In this document: piece by piece, positions 36,267 to 45,125 of the stretch
How positions within the stretch are numbered: position 1 is the stretch's first letter
Layout of the letters: every line of letters begins with the position of its first letter
DNA from: Streptomyces virginiae
Lineage (GTDB): Bacteria; Actinomycetota; Actinomycetes; Streptomycetales; Streptomycetaceae
Direction: 5' to 3'
Assembly: GCF_000720455.1 (NCBI RefSeq)
Contig: NZ_JOAK01000002.1
Location: 310,001 to 374,000, forward strand
DNA: 64,000 nucleotides
Notes under the pieces: generated by a model
Seen by the model: the letters and a program-made list of their open reading frames with translations, nothing else
The model's database searches: none
Told to the model about the DNA's origin: nothing
Made by a program: the position numbers and the translations under genes

Positions 36267-37289
36267 ATGTCTGAGATTCCCGCCGTGAGCCGCGAGTGGC
36301 ACCTCGTCCGTCGCCCGCAGGGCTGGCCCGTCGCCGAGGACTTCGCCCTGCGTGAGGTGCCCGTGTCCGCCGAGCCCGCCGCCGGCCGGATCCTCGTGCG
36401 CAACCTCCACATGTCCGTCGACCCGTACATGCGCGGCCGGATGAACGACGTGAAGTCCTACATCCCGCCCTTCCAGCTGGACCGGCCCATGGACGGCGGC
36501 GCGGTCGGCGAGGTCGTCGCCTCCAACGCCGAGGGCTTCGCCGTCGGCGACCACGTCCTGCACGGCCTGGGCTGGCGCGAGTACGCGGAGCTCGACGCGA
36601 AGCACGCGACCAAGGTCGATGCCGCCCTCGCCCCGCTCTCCGCCTACCTCGGCGTCCTCGGCATGCCGGGTCTGACCGCCTACGCCGGCCTCTTCGAGGT
36701 CGCCTCCTTCAAGGAGGGCGACTCCGTCTTCGTCTCCGGCGCCGCGGGTGCGGTCGGCGGCCTCGTCGGCCAGTTCGCGAAGATCAAGGGTGCGTCCCGG
36801 GTGATCGGCTCCGCCGGCTCGGACGAGAAGGTGACGCTCCTCACGGAGAAGTACGGCTTCGACGCCGCCTTCAACTACAAGAACGGCCCCGTCGCCGAGC
36901 AGCTGCGCGCGGCCGCCCCCGAGGGCGTCGACGTCTACTTCGACAACGTCGGCGGCGACCACCTGGAGGCCGCCATCTCCTCCATGAACGTGGGCGGCCG
37001 CGCCACGCTCTGCGGCGCCATCGCCCACTACAACGACACCGAGGTCGCCCCCGGCCCGCGCAACCTCATGCAGGTCATCGGCAAGCGCCTGCGCCTGCAG
37101 GGCATCCTCGTCAGCGACCACGCCGGCCTGCAGCAGCAGTTCGTCCAGGACGTCGCCGGATGGCTGCGCTCCGGTGAGCTGCGCTACGACGAGACGGTCG
37201 TCGAGGGCGTCGAGAACGCCGCCTCCGCCTTCCTCGGGCTGCTGCGCGGAGAGAACACCGGAAAGATGATCGTTTCCTTCACCGGTTAG
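36267..37289 (+). CDS. NADP-dependent alkenal/quinone oxidoreductase (CurA-like MDR)
   Basis: A 340-residue zinc-independent medium-chain reductase. It has the Ser-Val-Asp-Pro-Tyr-Met-Arg-Gly-Arg-Met motif near residues 50-59 and the cofactor loop Gly-Ala-Ala-Gly-Ala-Val-Gly near 158-164, characteristic of leukotriene B4 dehydrogenase/CurA-type enzymes. These reduce alpha,beta-unsaturated aldehydes and ketones or quinones, which fits detoxification. The gene is next to the MarR operator and 65 bases before ohr, so a common oxidative-stress transcript is likely. An AGGAG ribosome site precedes the ATG. Confidence 0.92.
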   Translation: MSEIPAVSREWHLVRRPQGWPVAEDFALREVPVSAEPAAGRILVRNLHMSVDPYMRGRMNDVKSYIPPFQLDRPMDGGAVGEVVASNAEGFAVGDHVLHGLGWREYAELDAKHATKVDAALAPLSAYLGVLGMPGLTAYAGLFEVASFKEGDSVFVSGAAGAVGGLVGQFAKIKGASRVIGSAGSDEKVTLLTEKYGFDAAFNYKNGPVAEQLRAAAPEGVDVYFDNVGGDHLEAAISSMNVGGRATLCGAIAHYNDTEVAPGPRNLMQVIGKRLRLQGILVSDHAGLQQQFVQDVAGWLRSGELRYDETVVEGVENAASAFLGLLRGENTGKMIVSFTG

Positions 37290-37354
37290 GCTCACCCCAC
37301 AACCGTCGTGACCGTGGGCGCGAGTCGCGGCGATTACCAGGAGGAACATTCTTC

Positions 37355-37777
37355 ATGTCCATCCAGCAGTCCGACGTCGCGTACACCGCCGTGGCCACCG
37401 CCGAGAACGGCCGCGACGGCCGCGTCGCCACCAACGACGGCCAGCTCGACGTCGTCGTGAACCCGCCCAAGGAGCTCGGTGGCAGCGGCGCCGGCACCAA
37501 CCCGGAGCAGCTCTTCGCCGCCGGCTACAGCGCCTGCTTCCAGGGCGCCCTGGGCGTCGTCGCCAAGAACGTGAACGCCGACATCTCCGGCTCCACGGTC
37601 ACCGCCGAGGTCGGCATCGGCAAGAACGACGAGGGCTTCGGTCTGATCGTCAAGATCTCCGCCGTGATCCCCAACGTGGACGCCGCCACCGCCAAGGAGC
37701 TCATCGAGAAGGCCCACGAGGTCTGCCCGTACTCCAAGGCCACCCGCGGCAACATCACCGTCGAGCTCGCCGTCTGA
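37355..37777 (+). CDS. ohr: organic hydroperoxide resistance protein
   Basis: A 140-residue thiol peroxidase of the Ohr/OsmC family, which reduces organic and fatty-acid hydroperoxides. The two catalytic cysteines are Cys61 (Ala-Cys-Phe) and Cys124 (Val-Cys-Pro-Tyr-Ser). The Asn-Pro-Glu-Gln-Leu-Phe-Ala-Ala-Gly-Tyr helix precedes the first. AGGAGGA lies upstream of the ATG. It is probably co-regulated with the upstream reductase by the MarR protein at 35748. A strong terminator follows at once. Confidence 0.96.
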   Translation: MSIQQSDVAYTAVATAENGRDGRVATNDGQLDVVVNPPKELGGSGAGTNPEQLFAAGYSACFQGALGVVAKNVNADISGSTVTAEVGIGKNDEGFGLIVKISAVIPNVDAATAKELIEKAHEVCPYSKATRGNITVELAV

Positions 37778-37790
37778 TCCGGCAGCCGCA

Positions 37791-37830
37791 CGGCGAAGGC
37801 CGCACCCCGATCGGGGTGCGGCCTTCGCCG
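37791..37830. terminator. perfect palindromic terminator after ohr
   Basis: A 40-bp perfect palindrome centred on GATC, starting 14 bases after the ohr stop. It must be crossed before the next rightward gene at 37843, whose promoter therefore overlaps or follows the hairpin. Confidence 0.85.
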
Positions 37831-37842
37831 TAGACTGGCGCC

Positions 37843-38643
37843 ATGCACGATCTTGCGGGGGGCTTCCGGTACCTGCTGGCCGGACAGCGATGGGTGTTGC
37901 GACACGGGCGATGGCTGGGCTTCGGACTGCTGCCCGGGCTGGTCTCGCTCGCCCTCTACGCCGGTGCCCTCATCGGGCTCGGCTACGGCGCCGACGACCT
38001 GACCGCCTGGGCCACCCCCTTCGCCGACGACTGGTCCACCCCCTGGCTCGGCCTCTTCCGGGGCTTCCTCACCGCCCTCTTCTTCGGCCTCGGGCTCTTC
38101 CTCGCGGTGATCACCTTCACCGCCGTGACCCTGCTGATCGGCCAGCCCTTCTACGAGTCCCTCTCGGAGCAGGTCGACCGCAGCGAGGGCGGCGAGGTCC
38201 CGCAGTCCGGCCTGCCGCTCTGGCGGGAGCTGTGGATCTCGGCCCGGGACAGCGTGAAGGTGCTCGGGCGGGTGGCGCTGTACGGCATCGGGCTCTTCGT
38301 CCTCGGCTTCGTTCCCGTGATCGGCCAGACCGTCGTCCCGGTGCTCGGGTTCTGCGTCTCCGGCTACTTCCTGACCCAGGAACTCACCTCCGTCGCCCTC
38401 CAGCGCCGCAAGGTGGAACTGCCCGAGCGGCTGGTGCTGCTGCGGTCCCGGCGGCTGCTGGTGCTGGGCTTCGGAGTGCCGCTGGTGCTGGCGTTCCTGG
38501 TACCGCTCGTCGCGGTGTTCCTGATGCCGGGCGCGGTGGCGGGAGCCACCCTGATGGCGCGCGACCTGATGCGCACCGACGAGACCCCGGCCGCCGAAAC
38601 CACCCCCGCGGGCTTCGGACCGCCGCCGCCGGCCTCCTCGTAG
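37843..38643 (+). CDS. EI24 domain membrane protein (CysZ-like)
   Basis: A 266-residue protein with four or more membrane helices and the Gly-Gln-Pro-Phe-Tyr-Glu-Ser-Leu-Ser-Glu motif near residue 100 that marks the EI24/CysZ family. CysZ mediates sulfate uptake in enterobacteria; the actinobacterial members are uncharacterised. The C-terminal 25 residues are Pro/Thr-rich. It converges on the imine-reductase-like gene with the two stops placed symmetrically in the palindrome TAGGGGCCCCTA. Confidence 0.83.
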   Translation: MHDLAGGFRYLLAGQRWVLRHGRWLGFGLLPGLVSLALYAGALIGLGYGADDLTAWATPFADDWSTPWLGLFRGFLTALFFGLGLFLAVITFTAVTLLIGQPFYESLSEQVDRSEGGEVPQSGLPLWRELWISARDSVKVLGRVALYGIGLFVLGFVPVIGQTVVPVLGFCVSGYFLTQELTSVALQRRKVELPERLVLLRSRRLLVLGFGVPLVLAFLVPLVAVFLMPGAVAGATLMARDLMRTDETPAAETTPAGFGPPPPASS

Positions 38644-38649
38644 GGGCCC

Positions 38650-39537
38650 CTACCGCTTCAGCAGCAGGATCGCTCCCGCCGTGTCCTCCCCGCCGTGGGC
38701 GACCGGGTCCGCCGTCAGCCGGCGGCGGATCAGGTCCAGGTACGGGGAGATCAGCTCGGCGCTGACCCCCTGCTCCTCGGCGGTCCGCAGCAGGGTGCCG
38801 GTCGCCGCGACCTGCATGGCCAGGCTGGACACCACCCCGGTGGTGAAGTCCCGCGAAGCGAGCCGCTCGGCGGCGTTGCCGACGAAGAAGCCCATCGCCC
38901 CCAGCCACTCGGACAGCAGCGGAGCCAGGGCCTTCGGGGCGATGTCCTCGCCCTCGGTCAGCGCGTAGGCGTGCGAGATGCCGGCGAACAGCCCGTACAT
39001 CGCGCTGAGCAGCGCCACGTCGTGCAGGGCGGCGTGCCCCGGGTCCTCCCCGACGAAGCGGGCCCCGGCCGGGACCTCCAGCGTCGCGCGGTGGGTGTCG
39101 AAGAGGGCGCGCGAGCCGCTGTAGAAGACGTACCCGCCGGCCTCCGGCACGCCGATCATCGTGGGCGTGGCCATGATCCCGCCGTCCGCGTACCGCGCGC
39201 CGCGGGCCTCGGCCCAGGCGGCCCGGGCGCGGGCCTCCGCCGGGGTGCCGGTGGTGAGGTCGACGAGGTCCTTGCCGGTCAGGTCGATGCCGTCCAGGGT
39301 GGAGCGGACGCTGGCGTCGTCCAGCAGGCAGGTCACGACGAGCCCGTTCGCGGCGACCGCCGCGGCCGCGGTCGGGGCGACGACGGCGCCCTCGGCGGCG
39401 AGCGGTCCGGCCTTGGCGGGGGTGCGGTTCCAGACGGTCAGGGAATGCCCGGCGGCGAGCCAGGTGCGGGCGAGGGCGGTGCCCATGTCGCCGAGTCCGA
39501 GCAGGGTGAGCGATTTCCGCGGTGTGGTGTCGGTCAT
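38650..39537 (-). CDS. imine reductase-like NAD(P)-dependent oxidoreductase
   Basis: A 295-residue beta-hydroxyacid-dehydrogenase-superfamily protein. The N-terminal Leu-Gly-Leu-Gly-Asp-Met-Gly motif and Trp-Asn-Arg-Thr bind NADP(H). Where true 3-hydroxyisobutyrate dehydrogenases have the catalytic Lys, this protein has Asp173 (Leu-His-Asp-Val-Ala), the change typical of imine reductases from Streptomyces. It may reduce cyclic imines in secondary metabolism, though natural substrates of the family are mostly unknown. It is divergent from an HxlR regulator, which probably controls it. The longer open frame upstream is not coding. Confidence 0.85.
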   Translation of the reverse strand: MTDTTPRKSLTLLGLGDMGTALARTWLAAGHSLTVWNRTPAKAGPLAAEGAVVAPTAAAAVAANGLVVTCLLDDASVRSTLDGIDLTGKDLVDLTTGTPAEARARAAWAEARGARYADGGIMATPTMIGVPEAGGYVFYSGSRALFDTHRATLEVPAGARFVGEDPGHAALHDVALLSAMYGLFAGISHAYALTEGEDIAPKALAPLLSEWLGAMGFFVGNAAERLASRDFTTGVVSSLAMQVAATGTLLRTAEEQGVSAELISPYLDLIRRRLTADPVAHGGEDTAGAILLLKR

Positions 39538-39633
39538 GACGTTTAGCCTGGTTGCAGGCAGTGGGGCGCTCAAGTACGCACTTCGGAGTGGGTGGTTACC
39601 CCGAGGTGAGCGAGTAGGTGGGGAGGGTGTGCG

Positions 39634-39969
39634 ATGGCGATGACACGAAGGCCCGGTGCGGATCACTGCGGGATCGCCGCGGCGATGTCCGTGATCGACG
39701 GCAAATGGAAGGTGTCGCTCCTGTGGGAGCTGGAGCAGCGTCCGCGCCGCTTCGGCGAGCTGCGCAGGCTCGTCCCCGGCGTCTCCGAGAAGGTGCTCGC
39801 CGCCCAGCTGCGCGAGCTGGAGACCGACGGCATCGTGCACCGCGAGGTGTACGACGAGGTCCCGCCGCGCGTCGAGTACTCCCTGACCGCGCTGGGCCAG
39901 GACCTGAACGCGGCCCTGGGACCGTTGGGGGCGTGGGGCACCAAGCACCTCCTCCCGGATTCGGCGTAG
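39634..39969 (+). CDS. HxlR family transcriptional regulator
   Basis: A 111-residue single-domain winged helix. The family pattern is clear: Cys12, Ile-Asp-Gly-Lys-Trp-Lys, Leu-Trp-Glu-Leu, Arg-Arg-Phe-Gly-Glu-Leu-Arg-Arg, and Val-Glu-Tyr-Ser-Leu-Thr near the end. Many HxlR proteins sense electrophiles or aldehydes through the N-terminal Cys. It is divergent from the imine-reductase-like gene across 96 bases, which suggests local control. A GTGATGAA-type operator is not obvious in the intergenic region. Confidence 0.9.
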   Translation: MAMTRRPGADHCGIAAAMSVIDGKWKVSLLWELEQRPRRFGELRRLVPGVSEKVLAAQLRELETDGIVHREVYDEVPPRVEYSLTALGQDLNAALGPLGAWGTKHLLPDSA

Positions 39970-40135
39970 TATCCCGGGCCCGTAGGATGCATGGCAGCAA
40001 GTGCCAAGGCTGTTTCTCACTGCCCTTGAGTTCGCCCCGGCCCGGAGCTTCGGCGGGGGGCCGCAGTCGCGCGGCGGCTTGCCGAGCCACGACCGGCCAC
40101 CGGGCCGAGGACCGACCAGCAGTAGGGACACAGCA

Positions 40136-41827
40136 GTGACAGTCAGTACCGAGGGCACGGCGACCGTGCTGCCCCCGGGCGGACCGGCCGCGCCCGCCCG
40201 CCCGATACCGGCCGCCCGGCGCGGGCTCGGCTCACGCGGCACGCTCCTGTTCCTCGAAGCCGCCGTCGCCTTCGCCGCGGCGCTCGTGCTGCCGCTGCTG
40301 GCGCGCGGCTTCAACTTCAACCCCCTCGACCGGATCGCGCAGGTCAGCGGCCTCGCCGCGATCCAGCTGCGGTTCGCGCTCATAGGCCTGGTCTTCATCG
40401 GCGCGGTGGCGCTGGCCGTACGACTGCGCGGGGGCCGGCACTTCGACCTGGCCACCCGGTTCGCCTCCGCCGCCCTCGCCGGCCTGGCCAGCGGCTTCGT
40501 CGCCGCTGGCGCGGTCGTCGCCCTCCACGGGACGCCCTGGCCGATGTTCGGCCTCAACGGCGACAGCGGCCGCATCGTCGAGTGGGCCCACGCCGTGGCC
40601 AACGGCCGCCCCTCCGGCTCGCCGGTCTACCCGCCGGCCCCCCTCCACACCCTCGGCTACTACGCCGAGTGGTTCCGCGGCGGCAACACCGCGTACGCCT
40701 TCAAGGACCTCCAGATCCTCGGTGCCGCCGCGTTCGGACCGCTGGTCTACCTCTCCTGGCGCATGCTCCTCGGCCCCGTCCGCGCCCTCGCCTTCGGCGT
40801 CGCCCCCGCCTTCGCGCTGATCGACGCCTACAAGCCGTACAGCCAGACCGTCCTCGTGGTGCTGGTCCCCGTCCTGGTGGCGATGGTGGTGTCGCTGAGC
40901 CGCAGCGGCACGCAGGGCTGGCGCCCGCTGCTGCTCAAGGGCGCGGGATTCGGCGCGCTGCTCGGCGTGCTCTTCCTCACCTACTCGGGCTGGTTCCTGT
41001 GGAGCGCGGCGGGTGTGCTGTTCGCCGCACTGCTGTACTTCCCGTGGCGGGACGGCCGGACCGGCCGGATCAAGGGCGCGGCCTTCCTCGGTGCCTCCCT
41101 CGCGGCGTTCCTGGTGGTCGCCGGGCGCTACCTCATGGTCATGCTGACCGAGGGGCAGACCACCAAGGACTACAACTTCCGGTTCGACAACTTCACCGAC
41201 CCGGCGTACTACCTGATGTGGCGCACGGACATGCCCGGCAAGGTCGGCGAATGGCCGCTGCCCGGCGAGTACGGCGGGGTCGGGCTGTTCGCCCTGGTCA
41301 CCTTCGTCGGCCTCGGCGCCGCGATCTGGCTGGGCATGCGCAAGCCGATGGTGGTCACCATCGCCGCCATGTTCATCAGCGCGTGGGTGATGCGCATGTA
41401 CATCGCCTCGAACATGTACGAGACGCAGACCGTCCAGCTCTACACCCGCACCAACAACCAGCTGCTCTACTGCGGGCTGCTGCTGTGCGCGCTGGTCGTC
41501 CACCTGGTCTCGCAGCGGATGGCCGCGCGCAGCGCGCAGTCCACGGCGGACGCCGAGCCCGCGGCGGCCACGGCGGGTGCGGGGGGCACCGGTTTCCCCG
41601 GCCGCGAAGGCGCGGTGATCGGGGCCATGTGCGCCCTGCTGCTGCTCCTCGGCACCGTCTCCTCCTCGATGGCCGACCGCTACATGCCGGCCAAGGAGAA
41701 CACGTACCGGATCCTGCCGTGGGTGTCGCACACCATCACGGAGCAGGACGGGAGCTGCCCGAAGTACGCGCCCGGCGGCACGTGCTCCAAGGACGGCGAC
41801 CAGAGCTGGCTCAGCTTCATCCGATGA
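40136..41827 (+). CDS. AftA-like GT-C membrane glycosyltransferase
   Basis: A 563-residue polytopic protein with about 11 membrane helices. The segment from residue 137 (Met-Phe-Gly-Leu-Asn-Gly-Asp-Ser-Gly) through Tyr-Pro-Pro and Gly-Tyr-Tyr-Ala-Glu-Trp resembles the N-terminal domain of arabinofuranosyltransferase AftA. That enzyme primes the galactan of mycobacterial arabinogalactan using a lipid-linked sugar. Streptomyces are not known for that polymer, so a different wall glycan is likely. I chose the GTG at 40136 with AGGGA upstream. A Ser/Ala-rich loop lies near 460-485 and the C-terminal domain has two cysteines. It is 13 bases from the next gene. Confidence 0.78.
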   Translation: MTVSTEGTATVLPPGGPAAPARPIPAARRGLGSRGTLLFLEAAVAFAAALVLPLLARGFNFNPLDRIAQVSGLAAIQLRFALIGLVFIGAVALAVRLRGGRHFDLATRFASAALAGLASGFVAAGAVVALHGTPWPMFGLNGDSGRIVEWAHAVANGRPSGSPVYPPAPLHTLGYYAEWFRGGNTAYAFKDLQILGAAAFGPLVYLSWRMLLGPVRALAFGVAPAFALIDAYKPYSQTVLVVLVPVLVAMVVSLSRSGTQGWRPLLLKGAGFGALLGVLFLTYSGWFLWSAAGVLFAALLYFPWRDGRTGRIKGAAFLGASLAAFLVVAGRYLMVMLTEGQTTKDYNFRFDNFTDPAYYLMWRTDMPGKVGEWPLPGEYGGVGLFALVTFVGLGAAIWLGMRKPMVVTIAAMFISAWVMRMYIASNMYETQTVQLYTRTNNQLLYCGLLLCALVVHLVSQRMAARSAQSTADAEPAAATAGAGGTGFPGREGAVIGAMCALLLLLGTVSSSMADRYMPAKENTYRILPWVSHTITEQDGSCPKYAPGGTCSKDGDQSWLSFIR

Positions 41828-41840
41828 CCCCGGGGGACCG

Positions 41841-43427
41841 ATGACTTCCGCACTGACGCGGCTGGCCGACTGGTCGGCCAGGACACCCAAGCGGCTCTGG
41901 CTGATCTCGTTCGCGCTGTTCTTCACGCTCACGGGCGCGTGGGCGGCCGCCAGCCCGCTGGGCAGCTCTCCCGACGAGCACGCGCACTTCATCCGCGCCG
42001 CCGCCGTCGCCCGGGGGCAGATCGGCGGGACCGAGGTCATGGTCCCGCACACGGTCGCGGGCATCGAGGGCCACTTCGCCGAGACCGGGGTGCAGCTCCC
42101 GCAGTGGTACCGGAACCTGCCCACCGTGCACGAGTGCTACTCGTGGCGGGAGGCACAGCCGGCGTCCTGCGCGCCCTCGCTCGGGAACTCCGAGAAGATC
42201 GTGCAGGCCACCACGGCGGCCGGCCGCTACCACCCGGGCTACTACCTGGTGACCGGCTGGCCGAGCCTGCTGGTCGACGGCCCGAAGGGGCTGTACCTCA
42301 TGCGCTTCATGTCGGCGCTGCTCTGCTCGGCCCTGCTGGCGAGCGCGGTGGTCACGGCCGCCGAATGGCGGCGGCGCTCGCTGGCGATGCTCGGCGTGTT
42401 CGCCGCGGCCACGCCGATGACGCTCTACATGGCCGGCATGGTCAACCCCAGCGGCGGCGAGATCGCCGCCGGCATCCTGGTGTGGACGGCCCTGCTGTCG
42501 ATCGTCCTGTCGCCCGACCCGGTGCGGCTCAACCGCCGGCTGGCCAGGCTCGGCGTCGGCGGCCTGGTGCTGATCAACATCAGGCCGCTCGGCCTGATCT
42601 GGTTCGGCGGGGCGGTCGTCTTCTGCCTGCTGCTGACGCAGCGCCGCGGAGTGCTGGGCCAGGTGCTGCGCCGCAAGGCGCTGTGGCTCTGGACGGGCCT
42701 GCTGGGCCTGGCGACGGCCGGTGCGCTGCTGTGGGCCGCGCGGCACCCCGACAACTCGAAGATCGACATCCCCGAATCGCTGACCACCGGTGTGGCCGCG
42801 AAGAAGACCCTCGGCAACACCGAGGTCTACATCAAGCAGATGCTCGGCTTCTTCGGCTGGCTGGACACCCCCGCCCCCGCCCTCATGTACCTGGTGTGGA
42901 TGGCGGTCCTCGCGACCGTCGTCGTGCTGGCGCTCGTCCACGGCCGCACGCGCGACGTGGTGGCGGTGCTCGGCATGCTCGCGGCCGTCGTGATGGTGCC
43001 GGTGCTCGCGCAGGCCTCCCAGGCGGAGCGGATCGGCATGGTGTGGCAGGGCCGCTACCTGCTGCCCTTCGCCGTCGGGCTGCCGCTGATGGCCGTGGCC
43101 GTCTGCGCCACGCGCGCCCCCGGGCACGGCTTCCCCTGGCGGCGGCTGGTCGGCCTCTCCGTCGCCGGCCTCGTCCTGGCCGACGTGGCGGCCTTCTACT
43201 GGACGCTGCGCCGGTTCGCCGTCGGCACCAAGGGTTCGTGGGTGGCGACCTCGGCGCACTGGGCCCCGCCCGGCGGCTGGGTCCTGTGGACCTGCGTGTA
43301 CGCGGTGGCGGCCGTCGCCGTCGTCCTGCCCGCCCTGCTCCCCGACCGCGCGGACACCGCCGCGCGGCACCCGGACCGCGTCACCCCGCGTGCGGACCGC
43401 CACCCGCGGGTGCCCGAGCCCGCCTGA
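41841..43427 (+). CDS. DUF2142 membrane protein
   Basis: A 528-residue polytopic protein of the DUF2142 family, with about 11-12 membrane helices. The early periplasmic loop motif Ser-Pro-Asp-Glu-His-Ala-His-Phe (about residues 44-51) resembles the acidic active-site loop of GT-C glycosyltransferases. DUF2142 genes often occur in surface polysaccharide loci. The 13-base spacing to the AftA-like gene suggests one operon and a shared glycan pathway. The stop lies in the first unit of a 14-bp tandem repeat. Confidence 0.82.
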   Translation: MTSALTRLADWSARTPKRLWLISFALFFTLTGAWAAASPLGSSPDEHAHFIRAAAVARGQIGGTEVMVPHTVAGIEGHFAETGVQLPQWYRNLPTVHECYSWREAQPASCAPSLGNSEKIVQATTAAGRYHPGYYLVTGWPSLLVDGPKGLYLMRFMSALLCSALLASAVVTAAEWRRRSLAMLGVFAAATPMTLYMAGMVNPSGGEIAAGILVWTALLSIVLSPDPVRLNRRLARLGVGGLVLINIRPLGLIWFGGAVVFCLLLTQRRGVLGQVLRRKALWLWTGLLGLATAGALLWAARHPDNSKIDIPESLTTGVAAKKTLGNTEVYIKQMLGFFGWLDTPAPALMYLVWMAVLATVVVLALVHGRTRDVVAVLGMLAAVVMVPVLAQASQAERIGMVWQGRYLLPFAVGLPLMAVAVCATRAPGHGFPWRRLVGLSVAGLVLADVAAFYWTLRRFAVGTKGSWVATSAHWAPPGGWVLWTCVYAVAAVAVVLPALLPDRADTAARHPDRVTPRADRHPRVPEPA

Positions 43428-43478
43428 CGCACCCCGCCTGACGCACCCCGCCTGACGCACCCCGCCTGACGCACCCCG
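43423..43478. repeat. 14-bp minisatellite, four perfect copies
   Basis: CCTGACGCACCCCG is repeated four times without change (43423-43436, 43437-43450, 43451-43464 and 43465-43478). The TGA of the first unit is the stop codon of the DUF2142 gene, and the array runs up to the terminator hairpin. Confidence 0.95.
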
Positions 43479-43482
43479 CCGA

Positions 43483-43516
43483 GAGATCGGCCCCGTCAGC
43501 CGACGGGGCCGATCTC
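43483..43516. terminator. bidirectional terminator between DUF2142 and nitrilase genes
   Basis: A perfect 15-bp stem (43483-43497 with 43502-43516) and 4-base loop. The right arm lies inside the 3' coding end of the leftward nitrilase gene, so one hairpin may serve both convergent genes. Confidence 0.75.
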
Positions 43517-44212
43517 GGCGGTCACCACCGACGGGGTGCGGTCGTCCGCCTCGGCGAGCAGCGCCCCGCCCGGGGCCCACACGGCCGCGCCGCCACAGCC
43601 GGTCCACGGGCCCGCCGGGCCGACGTGGTTGGCGAGGACGACGTACAGGCCGTCCCGCTCGGCGATCCCCGGGTACACGGTGGCGCGCTCGCGGATCCCG
43701 TCGCCGGTCCCGTAGAGGGAACTCGCCAGGTGGACCAGGCAGCCGTCGGCCGCGCCCCGGCCCGGCACGGCGGGGAAGTGGTTGTCGTAGCAGACGCCCA
43801 GCGAGAAGCGGACCCCGAGGAGTTCGAAGCGCCCGTCGTCCGTGCCGGCCTCGAAGGCGTCCTGCTCGTGGCGGAACAGGTGCTGCTTGCGGTACGTCGT
43901 CACGTGCGCGCCGTCCGCGTCGTGGACCAGCGTCGCGATGGCGGGCCGCGGGCCCTCGCCGGGCAGGGCCACGTTGACCGCGGTGGCGATCCCGGCGGCG
44001 CGCAGCGGGTCCAGCCGGGGGTCGTCGGCGGCGGTCCACAGGCCGGGGTCGGCGGCGAGCGCCTCCAGTTCGTAGCCGGTGAGCGTGAACTCGGGGAACA
44101 CGACCAGCTCGGCCCCCCGCTCACGGGCCGTCACGGCGAGGGCGGCGGCCCGCGCCGCGTTGGACCGGACATCGGCGGGGACGCATGTCATCTGCGCGGC
44201 GGCGATCTTCAC
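43496..44212 (-). CDS. carbon-nitrogen hydrolase (nitrilase superfamily)
   Basis: A 238-residue amidase-type enzyme. The Glu-Lys-Cys catalytic triad is visible: Glu41 in Val-Phe-Pro-Glu-Phe, Lys109 in Tyr-Arg-Lys-Gln, and Cys141 in Gly-Val-Cys-Tyr-Asp. The family hydrolyses amides or nitriles; the exact substrate is not predictable. It is slightly shorter than many members but has all four core motifs. Five bases separate its start from the stop of the upstream LysR gene on the same strand, so the two are probably co-transcribed. Confidence 0.88.
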   Translation of the reverse strand: MKIAAAQMTCVPADVRSNAARAAALAVTARERGAELVVFPEFTLTGYELEALAADPGLWTAADDPRLDPLRAAGIATAVNVALPGEGPRPAIATLVHDADGAHVTTYRKQHLFRHEQDAFEAGTDDGRFELLGVRFSLGVCYDNHFPAVPGRGAADGCLVHLASSLYGTGDGIRERATVYPGIAERDGLYVVLANHVGPAGPWTGCGGAAVWAPGGALLAEADDRTPSVVTAEIGPVG

Positions 44213-44216
44213 CGGC

Positions 44217-45125
44217 TCAGGATGCCAGTCCGGCAGCGGCCTCCTTCAGCAGGATCAGCAGGGCCGCGGCGGCGGGGGAGGGGGCGATCCCGCGCGGGGT
44301 GGCCGCGTAGACCCCGCGGCGCGGGGCGTCGTCCGGGTGCAGGGGGACCAGCGCCAGGTCGGGCCGTACCGCGGAGGCGGCGAGTTCCGGGACCAGCGTG
44401 ACGCCGAGCCCTGCCGCGACGAAGCCCTGCTTGGCGATCCAGTCGGCGGCGACGAAGCCCGTACGGGGGCGGAAACCGCCCGCCAGCGCCGAGTGCATGA
44501 GGGTCTCCTCGGGGCGGGTGCCGGCGGCGATCCACTCCTCGTCGGCCAGTTCGGCCAGCCGTAGCCCGGCCCGCCCGGCCAGCCGGTGGCCGCCGGGCAG
44601 GGCCACGTACATCCGCTCGTCGAGCAGGTGGTGCGGGGTGCAGTCCCGGGGCGGCCGCCCGGAGGTGTCGGCGACGACGGCGAGGTCGAGCTCCCCGGCC
44701 GACAGGAGGGCGAGGTGCTTGGCGGAGGGACCCTCGGTACGGGTGACGGCGACGGCGGGATGGCGGTCGCGGAAGGTAGCCAGCGCGCGCGGCAGCAGTG
44801 CGGCGTCCGCGGTGGAGAAGGAGCCGATCCGCAGCCGCCCGGCGCCGAGGGTGCGCAGCGCGTCGAACTCGGCGCGGGCGGTGCGCAGGCGCTCGCCGAC
44901 GGCCTCGGCGTGCGGGAGCAGGACGTGACCGGCCTCGGTGAGGCGGACACCGCGCGGCAGGCGGTCGAAGAGCGGGGCGCCCCACTCGTCCTCGAGGGCC
45001 TGGATCTGCCGGGAGACGGCGGACTGGGTGTAGCCGAGGGAGCGGGCGGCGGCGGTGAGGGAGCCCAGGCGCGCCACGTGCAGGAAGACCTCGTACAAGC
45101 TCTGCGGAGTCGGCATGGCAGCCAT
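44217..45125 (-). CDS. LysR family transcriptional regulator
   Basis: A 302-residue LysR regulator. The N-terminal winged helix has [18 protein letters not shown]. The C-terminal two-lobed effector domain is complete. It is divergent from a 3-hydroxyisobutyrate-dehydrogenase-like gene and shares a compact promoter with it, so it probably controls that gene and itself. ATG 45125 and ATG 45116 are both possible starts; no Shine-Dalgarno site is visible, and a -10-like TGTCTAGC directly abuts the first, suggesting a leaderless message. Confidence 0.9.
   Translation of the reverse strand: MAAMPTPQSLYEVFLHVARLGSLTAAARSLGYTQSAVSRQIQALEDEWGAPLFDRLPRGVRLTEAGHVLLPHAEAVGERLRTARAEFDALRTLGAGRLRIGSFSTADAALLPRALATFRDRHPAVAVTRTEGPSAKHLALLSAGELDLAVVADTSGRPPRDCTPHHLLDERMYVALPGGHRLAGRAGLRLAELADEEWIAAGTRPEETLMHSALAGGFRPRTGFVAADWIAKQGFVAAGLGVTLVPELAASAVRPDLALVPLHPDDAPRRGVYAATPRGIAPSPAAAALLILLKEAAAGLAS

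Noticed and set aside
37791..37830. 40-bp perfect palindrome considered as a regulator operator
   Set aside because: Its position directly after ohr and stem-loop shape fit a terminator better than a binding site.
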